Positions 1-8,316 of a stretch of DNA of 64,000 nucleotides are shown here, in pieces. A model generated the notes under the pieces. It made no database searches and had not been told where the DNA came from. It worked only from the letters and a program-made list of their open reading frames with translations. Location of the stretch: assembly GCF_035222275.1 (NCBI RefSeq), contig NC_085886.1:2604001-2668000 (forward strand), given 5' to 3'. The translations under genes and the position numbers were made by a program. The stretch comes from Podospora bellae-mahoneyi. Lineage: Eukaryota; Ascomycota; Sordariomycetes; Sordariales; Podosporaceae. Numbering within the stretch: the stretch's first letter is position 1; each line of letters starts with the position of its first letter.

Positions 1-1
1 G

Positions 2-871
2 AATGTTCTGGAGCACGGGGATATCGAGGAGTGTATTGCTGCTACAGGGGCGGATGGGGTTATGTCTGCTGAGGGGAACTTGTCTAACCCGGCGATTTTT
101 GCGCCTGAGCCTCAGCCGGGGGCGTTTGAGGATGAGTTCTGGAGGGGGAGGGATGGGAAGGGGGGATGGAGGGTTGATGCTGTTTTTAGACGGTATCTGG
201 ATATTTTACACAAGTATGTGAAGGGGGGTGAGCCACCGGCGAGGAGGCCATTGTTTGTACCTGGGAAGGGGATGGATACGGAGTGGATGAAGGAGGAGAT
301 TGTGATCCCGCCGAAAAAGGGGTCGAAATCAGAGGCATTCGGTAACCCCAACTATGGTGCCCTTCAGGCGCACATGTTCCACCTCTTACGGCACTTTGTC
401 TCAAAGCACCATGATGTAAGAGATGCATTGGCTAGGGCGAGATTAGGAGAGTTGGAGCAGTTTGAGGGGATATACAAGATGGTTGAGAAGAAGGTTGCGG
501 AGGGACTCATCGAGTACGAGGAGACGGATGGGAAGTCGATGGAGGATCCTGCGGAGGAAGAGAGGTTAAAGAAGCTGGTGGAGGAGATGGGTCCGGCGGA
601 GACGAGCGCGACGGCGATTTTGAGGTGTAAGAGGCCTTGGTGGTGTGTGCAGCCTATCATTCGGCCGTTGCCCAAGGAGGCGATGGCTAGAGGTGCGATT
701 CAGCCGGGGAAGAAGGATAAGAAGCGGGTAGCGGAGGAGGAGGCCAACGGCGGTGAGAAGAGGGTGAAGGGCGATGAGACAAATGGGAGGGATGCTAAGG
801 TGGTAGAGGCCGTGAAAGAGGAGCTGGAGAAGCAGACGGAGTTCCAAACGAGCGAGCTTGTTAGCGGCTGA
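2..871 (+). CDS. DUS1: tRNA-dihydrouridine synthase 1, C-terminal part (5' end outside window)
   Basis: The reading frame is already open at base 2 and runs to TGA at 869-871, so only the C-terminal ~289 residues are present. Dus1 enzymes reduce uridine to dihydrouridine in the D-loop of cytoplasmic tRNAs with FMN and NADPH. The visible stretch begins in the last part of the TIM-barrel: the family motif GVMSAEGNLSNPAIFA (bases about 53-100) contributes to FMN phosphate binding and is highly diagnostic. It is followed by the helical tRNA-recognition domain (the NPNYGALQAHMFHLLRHF region) and a Lys/Glu-rich low-complexity tail carrying KKDKKR and EKRVK clusters that could act as nuclear localisation signals. 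An in-frame ATG at 62 lies inside the conserved motif and is not the real start. The gene is tail-to-tail with the HET-domain gene, 63 bases away. Family assignment is firm; the Dus1 subclass is inferred from the motif and C-terminal architecture. Confidence 0.88.
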   Translation, partial: NVLEHGDIEECIAATGADGVMSAEGNLSNPAIFAPEPQPGAFEDEFWRGRDGKGGWRVDAVFRRYLDILHKYVKGGEPPARRPLFVPGKGMDTEWMKEEIVIPPKKGSKSEAFGNPNYGALQAHMFHLLRHFVSKHHDVRDALARARLGELEQFEGIYKMVEKKVAEGLIEYEETDGKSMEDPAEEERLKKLVEEMGPAETSATAILRCKRPWWCVQPIIRPLPKEAMARGAIQPGKKDKKRVAEEEANGGEKRVKGDETNGRDAKVVEAVKEELEKQTEFQTSELVSG

Positions 872-934
872 AATCTCGAGGGAATATAGATGAATAAATG
901 ATCATCACTGCGAACTGGACTGGGTGTGGGTTCT

Positions 935-1126
935 CTACCTGATGGTGACCATCTCATAGTTCTCCAGCAACTTTCTGGCTTCAAACGCAATTCCATCCAT
1001 GAACTCATCCACATAAGCAGGGCCAACTACCTTGTAACTTCCATCACCCTCCCCTGAATCCCTCGTAACGACAGGAGTTGAACTCCCAAAGAAAACAAAA
1101 ACCTTGTCCCCTTTTTCCGATGTCAT
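935..1126 (-). pseudogene. C-terminal piece of the HET-domain protein, displaced by a frameshift
   Basis: This 63-residue frame (GDKVFVFFGSS ... YKVVGPAYVDEFMDGIAFE) has exactly the composition of the C-terminal segment of HET-domain proteins, where a GD-x-(V/I)-x-V-x-x-G-x-x-P strand pair is followed by Y-x-(L/V)-V-G-x-x-Y-V-x-x-x-M-x-G. It belongs to the gene at 1123-2952 but lies in a different reading frame: the two frames overlap by ATGA (bases 1123-1126 on the plus strand read TCAT). No intron joins them because the family motif runs continuously across the junction. Either one base has been lost, truncating the protein, or the assembly has a single-base error here. Confidence 0.7.
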
Positions 1127-2952
1127 GGCGCAATCCCCGCCGATACACCATCACGTCCCGGTACGGTAGTAGTAACCAAACAAGCGCCCTTCCAGGCCTC
1201 GGCCATGGAGGTCAAAAATACATTGGCCGGGCCATTGGCTAGACCATTGTCGGAAGTGCCCCTAGATGATGACCCAAGTGCGGTTAATAACTGAGAAAAT
1301 TGTTGTCGGTGGTCGAGGTTTTCGCCGAGCCACTCGGGGTACAAGTGCCCGCCCATCAAAGTGCGAATGAAATCGGCACGGCCGAGATGACGGGTTGCAT
1401 TGTATCCAAAATGCGAGTGTGTCCGCTGTATCAAAGTACGAATGTCTTGGCGTGCTCTGGCAGGATCAATAGAAGTGAAAGAAGGCCCCTGGAATCCCAA
1501 TCTCTCCATCAACCTGTGGTCTGCATCCAGCTGGGGCGCCAAGGCCTCGATATCGACGCTTGGGTAAACTTGCTTGATGGTGGCCATGTGTATTCCAGCG
1601 ACTTGAATCGCAGTATCATCATCGTTGAACAGTGGGTGTTCCGGCGTCAGCCATGAGAAGCGTCTCCCGGCTTCGTGACGAGACCAAGTACATGTCATGA
1701 GGGGAGGCAGGGTTAGATCGGGGACCCAGGATGGTAGATTTGTGTCACTTTGAGATTCTGACTCTGACTCTTGCTCAGCATCAACCCGTCCAGGAACGAG
1801 GATGAAAAGATCAGGCCCATGATGCTTGAGGAAGGCCTTGGCGAAGTCTTTGACTGCCGTGCAATGATGAAGTGTGGTGTCGATAGTAATTTGCGTCCGG
1901 ATTTCCGGATTGACAAGCCCGAGTATTCCATACACTCTGTCCCTAGGCTTGGTGCAATCCCGTTGCCGAACAAGAGTGACCACCTCGAGATCGTAGCGAC
2001 GAGAATCATTCCGCTCCTGGCAGCGAACAAGAGTATCTGCCGTTTTTGTTAGTCAACGGTTTAACCAGTTCCTTGAATGAAGAGCAGAAATCATACCAAA
2101 AGGCTTTAGGGCCCCATATCCAAGGCTTGCTCTTCTAGCCACACCTATGCTGCTTTGGCACTCTTCTGGACAGCGCAAGTACACGGTGGCTGGTTCATCC
2201 CAGCTTTTGATGGAACGACCGCAAACCAGCCGTGCACTCCTGGCCAAGAGAACCTCTTGTAGTGTCCATGTGCGGGTAAACCACTGGCGTTGAAAGAGGG
2301 CTTCATAGTCTTCCAAGTGGCGGCTGTACATACCCAACACCACGAAACCCTGTGTTCTCATAGGCGGACACCGCGCTATCGCAAATGCGAACTCCCTCAT
2401 CTTCTCCAGGCTCTCTTCCATCTTCGAGTCACCGTCACCGGCCCAGATGGTGACGAGTTCCGCCTCTCTATAGATGTCACCCATCATTCCAATCTGGACA
2501 CCTTTCTCGTCCTCGTCTTCCTGATTGATGCATATCTGATCGATCCAGATCCATTCAGGGTGCCGGATGGCATCCAAGCCTCTGAACACTTGAAGAGCCT
2601 TGTGAAGTTCTGACCAAATGTCCAACTGGCGAGTCTTGTTTACTCGTATATTCTGTTTCGGCTCAGGTGGTCCCCAGCAGTATGGAAGGGCTTGGTAACT
2701 TGGGCACTTGCTGATCGGGAATGTCTTTAGTTTGAGGGAGATCAGCTCACTGGTTTCCGCACTCTTGACCTTCTTGCCCTCCCTGGCTCTCCACTTTCTT
2801 CCCTTATTACCCCCTTTTCCTCTTTTCGTTTTGGCTGCATCCTTCTCTCCTCCCGCTTTTCTTGTGTCTTTCTCCCTACGGCGTGGTAACAGCCTGAGAA
2901 GCCTGAACTCGGTGGGATGAAGGGGTTCGTAGAGGGAGGAGGACATGGCCAT
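1123..2952 (-). CDS. HET (heterokaryon incompatibility) domain protein, truncated by frameshift
   Basis: Two exons: 2952-2097 and 2036-1123, separated by a 60-bp intron with donor GTATGA, branch CTAAC and acceptor CAG. Splicing joins phase 1 to give KPF-DTLVRCQERNDSRRYDLEVVTL. The start at 2952 (MAMSSSLYEPL) is the first ATG in frame, with a second at 2946. The 589-residue product shows the HET signature: an FRLLRLLP entry, YQALPYCWG at about residue 86, WIWIDQICINQ near 135, then MGDIYREAELVTIWAG, and the later PRDRVYGILGLV motif. HET proteins trigger cell death when incompatible strains fuse; domains of this kind are common in Pezizomycotina, frequently as orphan genes. A Lys/Arg-rich stretch of about 40 residues (24-65) interrupts the usual spacing between the entry motif and YQALPYCWG. 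The predicted stop removes the last ~63 family residues (see 935-1126), so the copy may be inactive. No partner domain (NACHT, SesB) is present. Confidence 0.8.
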
Positions 2953-4177
2953 TGGGAAATGGTGATGTCCAGATGTCAAGAGTTGGTGAAAAGACAATTC
3001 AAGAGGATTATAATGGATTTGGGCTGCGATGGATACTCAAATGCACTTATAATCGTCTCTCCCGACTTGAAAGTCAGACAAGGCTCTCATGCGCCAGCCC
3101 AGCCTGCTTCCAACACGGCAGCTGTACTGCAGCGCCAAGGTCTTCATGTCGAACATAGCGCCTATAACCACCTCTCAGTGGTCATAGAGGCTACTCCCCG
3201 ACAGAATTCGGAGGTGTGACGAGGCTCATGATTAGACGATGTTGTAGGATTGAGCTGAGTAATTGGTGGTGTCTGGTGTCTTGTTGTCGCAGGATGGCTG
3301 GCCAGATGTAAGCAAACAGTGTGTTATCAAGAGATCGTAAAAGGCAGAAAGAAGCGAGAGGGACTGCTTGTGAGAGGGAAGGCACCGGTTGGTCAACAAC
3401 CCACGGTCGTCATGTGATGCAGCCATTCCATCCACAGCAAGAGAGGGAAGGGACAACCACGTACCTTCCAACAGCTCCAATATCCTTACCAGGGCACCCT
3501 TGTGATCAGGTCAAATGGTAAGGATGTTGGGGCTGTTAAAAACTCGCCCCCCGCCAGGGGGCTTGCAACCGATAGCCCCCGAGTTCGATTCCAAAGCAAA
3601 CCCCTCGAGAGGGGTTTCGTAACCGGCCACCTTTCTCAGAACGCTGAGGGGGTTGACCGGTGAGATTTTGCTTTTTCTACCTATATTATCTTAGGAAGAT
3701 GATGGCTGTGCTTCATTTGTTCCCACTTAGTCAGTAGTACCTTTGCATATGTTGAATATATTTGGCGACTTTTCGGCCGGGGCTTTTTGTTGTTGACCAT
3801 TATTGCTTGCTCTACTTCTCGTACCTAACCAACCCATCGACCTTAGATTTCAGTTTATTAGTCTGGAATTAATAGGGTAATTATCTGCGAGTGTTGATGA
3901 TATTGAGGTTGCCATCGTTGCTATCGTTCCATGCCAATTTCAGCATCTGTCAACTTGATGTTTTTTTTTCTTTTTTTCCTTTTTTTCTTTTCTTTTTTTT
4001 TTTTTTTATAAATCTTGCCTCTCCAGTCAAGTAATCATACTCTCTCACTATCTCCCTCTCTTTCCTGAAGTCCCAGCTAGTGATCATACCTGATCTGTTC
4101 AGAGAAGCAGCAAAAAGGGGGGTGAACGCCAAGAGATCTCGATGGAGTCGAGTGGACACCATTAAAAAGCACCAAAA
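2953..4177. other. Intergenic region between HET gene and 5S rRNA
   Basis: No convincing coding sequence. The part next to 2952 should hold the HET gene promoter. A group of GC-rich inverted repeats sits at 3541-3652 and an A/T tract at 3958-4007 precedes the 5S gene's 3' side. Confidence 0.5.
3541..3652. repeat. Cluster of nested inverted repeats
   Basis: Four inverted repeats lie within about 110 bp: AACTCG (3541-3546) with CGAGTT (3580-3585) enclosing a CCCCC/GGGGG hairpin (3548-3561); AAACCCCTC/GAGGGGTTT with a 2-nt spacer (3598-3617); CTCAG-aacg-CTGAG; and an outer CCGG/CCGG pair around the last one. A match to the RNA polymerase III B-box consensus (GAGTTCGATTCC, 3581-3592) lies between the first and second hairpins. 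No complete tRNA cloverleaf can be drawn. Function unknown. Confidence 0.5.
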
Positions 4178-4178
4178 A
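4174..4178 (-). terminator. Pol III T-run terminator of the 5S gene
   Basis: The minus strand reads five T residues directly at the 3' end of the 5S sequence, the usual RNA polymerase III stop signal. Confidence 0.6.
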
Positions 4179-4296
4179 CATACAACACCAGGGATTCCCC
4201 AGTGGTCACCCACCTGAGTACTAGTCTGGCGATCAGCTGTTTGACTCGGGCAGAGCGGACGGGATGCCGTATTTTCAGCTGTCTATGGTCGTATGT
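4178..4296 (-). rRNA. 5S ribosomal RNA
   Basis: The 119-nt minus-strand sequence begins ACATACGACCATAG and ends GGTGTTGTATGT; these ends pair to form helix I. Internal landmarks of fungal 5S rRNA are present: CATCCCGTCCGCTC, CCAGACTAGTACT, GTGGGTGACCACTGGGGAATCCC. The match to filamentous-ascomycete 5S is nearly continuous. As in Neurospora-type genomes, the gene stands alone, dispersed among protein genes, not within rDNA. An AT-rich element (AAAATATC) lies just upstream of the start and a T5 tract follows the 3' end. Transcribed by RNA polymerase III through its internal control region. Confidence 0.93.
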
Positions 4297-4551
4297 GATA
4301 TTTTGGGAGCGAGAATTGGTTTATGACCTCCTTGCCTGATGGCGAGGGTTGAATGTTTCAAAAAAGTCATGTTCTTGAGGCCCGAGTGAGCTCTACCGCA
4401 GGCGATATTGACGAAGTAATTCCATTGTACCTACAACCGAAATCATAAACTGACAGAACTGTTCTTATAAACATGATTCCTATGATCTAGCAAACCTAAA
4501 ACTACCAAACAATTCCTTCCAAACGCCAAACACCCGTTAAATAACCCCTAT

Positions 4552-5640
4552 TCAAGCAAGCAAAAACATCGTCACGATCATCACCGGAACCCACCCCATA
4601 AACACCCCCGCCCCTCGCCCTCCCCCATTGCTCCAAAGCATAACCGGCCTCCCCACCTCCGGTGACCCGTCAACACTACAAACCGAATGACACACACCCA
4701 GTCCCTGCTCCTGTCTCTTCTCCGGCTCAGTCGTGTTATACAAAATCTCAAACCACTGCAACTGCAAATACGCCGACTCCCCCACCGTCATATTCCCCGT
4801 CCACTCCCCCCCATCGCTCCACGCATTCAAAATAATATTGCTCACATCCTTCGGCGTCTGAAACTCAATATTCGCCACCTGTATATCATTCACATACCAC
4901 GTCGTGCTCCTCGGCGTCCAATCCAACCTGTGAACAGCCCAATCTGACCACTCCAGACCATTGGGCATGGTGGCGTTTTTGCTGGCACGGACTTCAACAT
5001 CCCCCTCGCTGTCCAAAGAAGGCTGGTTGGTGCAATGAATCACGTTTTTGGGGTCGCTGGTGCGAATTTCCAGGTCGGATTCTTGTACTTGGTAGTAGTC
5101 CTCCGAGTGGCGGTACGTAAACATGGCTGTGATGGCACCACGAGCGCCAATCGTGCGGGCTAACATCCGGATGGAGACGAATTTGAATTTTGCCGAGAGG
5201 GATTCTATCTCTGCTGTGGTTTGGAACTTTTGGAGACGCTCGGTGCGGAGTGAGAGCCATGATTTGGGGGAGGAGTCAGCATCGTGGTTTGCTTCGAGGT
5301 AGACGTTGTTTGGTGAGTTGACCATCAGCAATGTAGAGTCCTCGCGGATGCCATGGCTGTTGTTCCAGTTGCTTATCATCCAGAAATCCGTCCATTCGGT
5401 CGAGTTGAAGAAAGGACTCGTGATAGGTGCGTCGGATGTGTCCTTGACCTCTGTGATGACTGGGGGTACGCTTGCGTGGTGGTGGTGGTTTCGAAAGTCG
5501 AAAAAGCGATGTTCCTTGAAATATGCTGTTTCATTGCCTTTCATGAGATAGCAACCGCATCTGGAATCCTCGGTGAGAGGTGCTTGTTGCGCATTGACTC
5601 CCACAGCACCGCCGAGAAGGAGGAGGCTTAGAATCTCCAT
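4552..5640 (-). CDS. GPI-anchored GH16-family glycoside hydrolase (glucanase/transglycosidase type)
   Basis: Single-exon gene for 362 residues. I start at 5640 because this ATG opens a typical signal peptide (MEILSLLLLGGAVGVNA, cleavage near residue 17); the frame extends further upstream but with no such signal. The body is a concanavalin A-like beta-sandwich of family GH16. The catalytic ExDxE motif is seen as ESDLE, placing the nucleophile near Glu187, the assisting Asp at 189 and the acid/base at Glu191. Several N-x-S/T sequons and Cys residues fit a secreted glycoprotein. The C-terminus ends with a Gly/Arg-rich spacer and a hydrophobic tail (VFMGWVPVMIVTMFLLA) without basic residues after it, as in GPI-attachment signals. 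GH16 enzymes act on beta-1,3(4)-glucans or transfer glucan/chitin in the wall; the exact substrate cannot be read from sequence. Flanked by the 5S gene 255 bases downstream. Confidence 0.82.
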   Translation of the reverse strand: MEILSLLLLGGAVGVNAQQAPLTEDSRCGCYLMKGNETAYFKEHRFFDFRNHHHHASVPPVITEVKDTSDAPITSPFFNSTEWTDFWMISNWNNSHGIREDSTLLMVNSPNNVYLEANHDADSSPKSWLSLRTERLQKFQTTAEIESLSAKFKFVSIRMLARTIGARGAITAMFTYRHSEDYYQVQESDLEIRTSDPKNVIHCTNQPSLDSEGDVEVRASKNATMPNGLEWSDWAVHRLDWTPRSTTWYVNDIQVANIEFQTPKDVSNIILNAWSDGGEWTGNMTVGESAYLQLQWFEILYNTTEPEKRQEQGLGVCHSVCSVDGSPEVGRPVMLWSNGGGRGAGVFMGWVPVMIVTMFLLA

Positions 5641-6949
5641 TGCGATGTCGCCCCAGTCCAGGGGTATTTTAGAATGACAGGCTTTCGTGTCAAGCAATAT
5701 GACGTGATATAAATGAAAATTAAGCCAGTACAGGGCACAGAAATGAACTAGGAGAAAAAAGATAAATAGGAGGATATGCACTCATGAATCAGTATTTGCA
5801 AAATAAGCCAGGAGAGGTGGCGTGAGAGAACTTCATATACCGCCAAGATCCCAGGCCGGTTTTCAAGTCGTCACAGACCGACGGGAACAGGCAGGGCCGT
5901 TTGACCAGCTTATAAGTTTGCCCAAGTAGACTTTTTGTAGTAAGATCAAACCACAACCTTCTTCAATCTATTGGTCAATGCCTGGCTGGGTAAGTAGGAT
6001 CCAGGCTTGAATAACACTCTGTCTCGATGGGTGGTATCAGGGGCACTTGCCCCGACGAATCAGCTTCAGTTTGAGCTGATCGAGGCAGCGAATGTGTGGT
6101 ATAAGAGTGACCCAGGCCCCAGGATCAGCATTCTTCCATACAAGGCGTCCATAGTGGATGTCACTGTTTATCCGGCTAAAGGGTAGCCAGGCCGAGATCC
6201 TAAAAATGGAGGAACGGGAAGAAAGAGAAACTTCGGGCATGATGCTGCGTAACGTGGGTTCGGTGCTGTCAAATGTTTTCCAATTTAGTAGGGAGAGAAG
6301 AGTGGGATTGCAATTATTCTGGAACGTGGCCTGAGGATGAGAATTGATGGTTGTCCATGTTCCAGATTGTTGAAAATGTCATAAGCCTGGAGGAGTGTCG
6401 GTTCTCGTGTCCCTTCATGGAAATGACAACCGAGAGTTCTATCGATGCGAGATATACAGTGGGAGAAAAACTGTCTGAGCCATGAGAAAGCACACAAACC
6501 ATCGAGCTTGAAGTGTTGAATTGCTTAACTTGTCGTTGGGAGTTTGAAGAGGAAAAGTGAAATAAGCTTTCGTGATCCCCACCTCGAGCTTGGCAAAAGA
6601 GCTTAGCTTGTGGTCCAATCAAAACACCGTCATTGGCTGATGCATTTAAGCAGGGCTTTTCTGACAACATGTATAATGCAATTATCCGCAGCCATACCTT
6701 ACCCAATCGGCTACAGGAATTTGATCTGCGATTCTGGATCTCGCCTGTCTCCACCGAAACCGAGAGATGCACTGGAAGCGCGATTGAAGGGTGTCGATTT
6801 TCCAACTCCAAGCTTGTTCCCTTCGTTTCGAACTCGCATTCTTCCGGCTCTCCCCTCAAGAAGGTTGGGACGATCGGCAAACAATCAACCAACTCTCTTG
6901 AACTCCGAACCCCAAAACGCCCTTCCAATTAACAGCACCCTACATCACC
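5641..6949. other. Divergent intergenic region (GH16 / WW-domain gene)
   Basis: Shared upstream region for two divergently transcribed genes. The segment next to 6950 is C-rich with a clean ATG context (CATCACCATGTC). I see no coding exon, RNA gene or repeat; the short frames present have no recognisable composition. Confidence 0.5.
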
Positions 6950-7954
6950 ATGTCGACGCCAGCCGAGACCGAGTCTCCAGCGCCTCCAGTTGCGCCAGAG
7001 GAGCGCATCGTGAACGCAAACGCGACTCCCCAGCAAGAGACATCACCTGAAGCAGACCTAAAAGAGGCGGACCAGACTGCCAAAGCTATTCCCCCAGCCG
7101 ATGAAGCCAACAGCAACGAACCAAACCGCAATGAATCAACCAGCTCCACCAAAGATGCTGAGGAGACAGTCCCTTCCCCCAGAGAAAGCTCACCCTCCCC
7201 ATCACAAAGCTCATCCGACGAAGAAGGCGAAGTCTCCGAATCAGAAGCCGACCACGACCACCCACCACTCCCCAACGAACCCCTCCCCGGCAACTGCCCC
7301 CCATTACCAAACGAGCCCCTGCCAGGAGCAGACAACAACAACTCCTCAGCCCTCCCCGCCGAACCCACACCAGTCCCCGAACCGGCAGACGACGGCTGGG
7401 AATACCACTGGAACCCAAACGACAACCAGTACTGGTTCTATAATCGCTTCAGCAATCACTGGCAGCTCGAAAACCCCCGCCAATCCACCACCGTCCCTCA
7501 AACCGCCCCACCCACGGCATCAACACCCCCCCAAACGGACCCTACCTCCATCTCCAACCCAACCTCCATCGCAGGAGGCTACAACCCCGCCATTCACGGC
7601 TCATACGATGAAAACGCCTGGTATGCCGTCAACGCGAGGGCGCTGCAGCAACAAGCGGAGCAGAGTGTTATCCCACCTGCACCGGCGGAGTATGCTGTGG
7701 GCGGTTACTTTAATAAACAGACGGGGCAGTGGCAGATGCCGGAGCAGGGGGCCGAGAGGCATTCGGATGAGCAGAAGAGCAGGAGGCAGCTGAATGCTTT
7801 TTTTGATGTGGATGCTGCGGCGAATATGCATGATGGGAGGAGCTTGAAGGCGGAGAGGGCGGGGAAGAAGCCGAGTAAGAAGGAGCTGAGGGAGTTCAAG
7901 GAGAAGAGGAGGGCGAGGAAGGAAGAGAAGAGGAGGGCTTGGTTGAGGGATTAG
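6950..7954 (+). CDS. WW-domain protein, probably RNA-processing related
   Basis: Single exon, 334 residues. The N-terminal ~145 residues are disordered, rich in Pro, Glu and Ser, with an acidic Ser block (SSSDEEGEVSESEAD). A decapeptide PPLPNEPLPG occurs twice (residues 105-114 and 117-126), a proline-rich binding site. A single WW domain follows (about 148-178: GWEYHW ... YWFYNR ... HWQLENPR) with both signature Trp and the Tyr pair. A middle region has Tyr/Trp-containing repeats (SYDENAWYAV, GGYFNKQTGQW). The C-terminus is a strongly conserved-looking basic helix: FFDVDAAAN then KKPSKKELREFKEKRRARK ending KRRAWLRD, resembling nuclear proteins. WW domains bind proline-rich ligands, so self-association with its own PPLP repeats is possible. 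A splicing role would be inference by analogy with WW/PQBP-like proteins. Confidence 0.7.
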   Translation: MSTPAETESPAPPVAPEERIVNANATPQQETSPEADLKEADQTAKAIPPADEANSNEPNRNESTSSTKDAEETVPSPRESSPSPSQSSSDEEGEVSESEADHDHPPLPNEPLPGNCPPLPNEPLPGADNNNSSALPAEPTPVPEPADDGWEYHWNPNDNQYWFYNRFSNHWQLENPRQSTTVPQTAPPTASTPPQTDPTSISNPTSIAGGYNPAIHGSYDENAWYAVNARALQQQAEQSVIPPAPAEYAVGGYFNKQTGQWQMPEQGAERHSDEQKSRRQLNAFFDVDAAANMHDGRSLKAERAGKKPSKKELREFKEKRRARKEEKRRAWLRD

Positions 7955-8316
7955 ACTGGGGGTGGGCGTTTTTGTTTGGTGGGTTTTTGATTCTGGTTTG
8001 GGCATTTTGGTGGGTGTTGGCTGGTAAAATTGGCATAAAGGTTTGGTTCTTGTTTGTGAGGCAGGCAGAGAGGTCAAGGGCGTTGGGGAGAGGGGGGGGG
8101 TTTGTTTTTGGGATGTATGTAGTTCGGCCGGGGGAGGCTGGGCACGATGAAAATGTATTCAGGGAATAGGGTTTTGTATGTACAAATGGAAGCGAGAAGT
8201 AATTGACAGCATTGATCAATTTCGGGACGTTGTGTGTGGTGTATATGAAACGTCTTGTGTACAATGTATCATGTCCTGTATACACCCCACATTCTACATC
8301 CATATTTGGACCACAT
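7955..8316. other. Convergent 3' region (WW gene / RIX1)
   Basis: Shared 3' flank, G/T-rich on the plus strand. It presumably holds both 3' UTRs; no other gene seen. Confidence 0.5.

Noticed and set aside
3581-3592. B-box-like sequence as evidence of a tRNA gene
   Set aside because: The bases around it do not form T or acceptor stems and no A-box lies at the right distance upstream.
5641-5781. Upstream extension of the GH16 frame
   Set aside because: The extension would bury the signal peptide internally; ATG at 5640 gives a standard secretory start.
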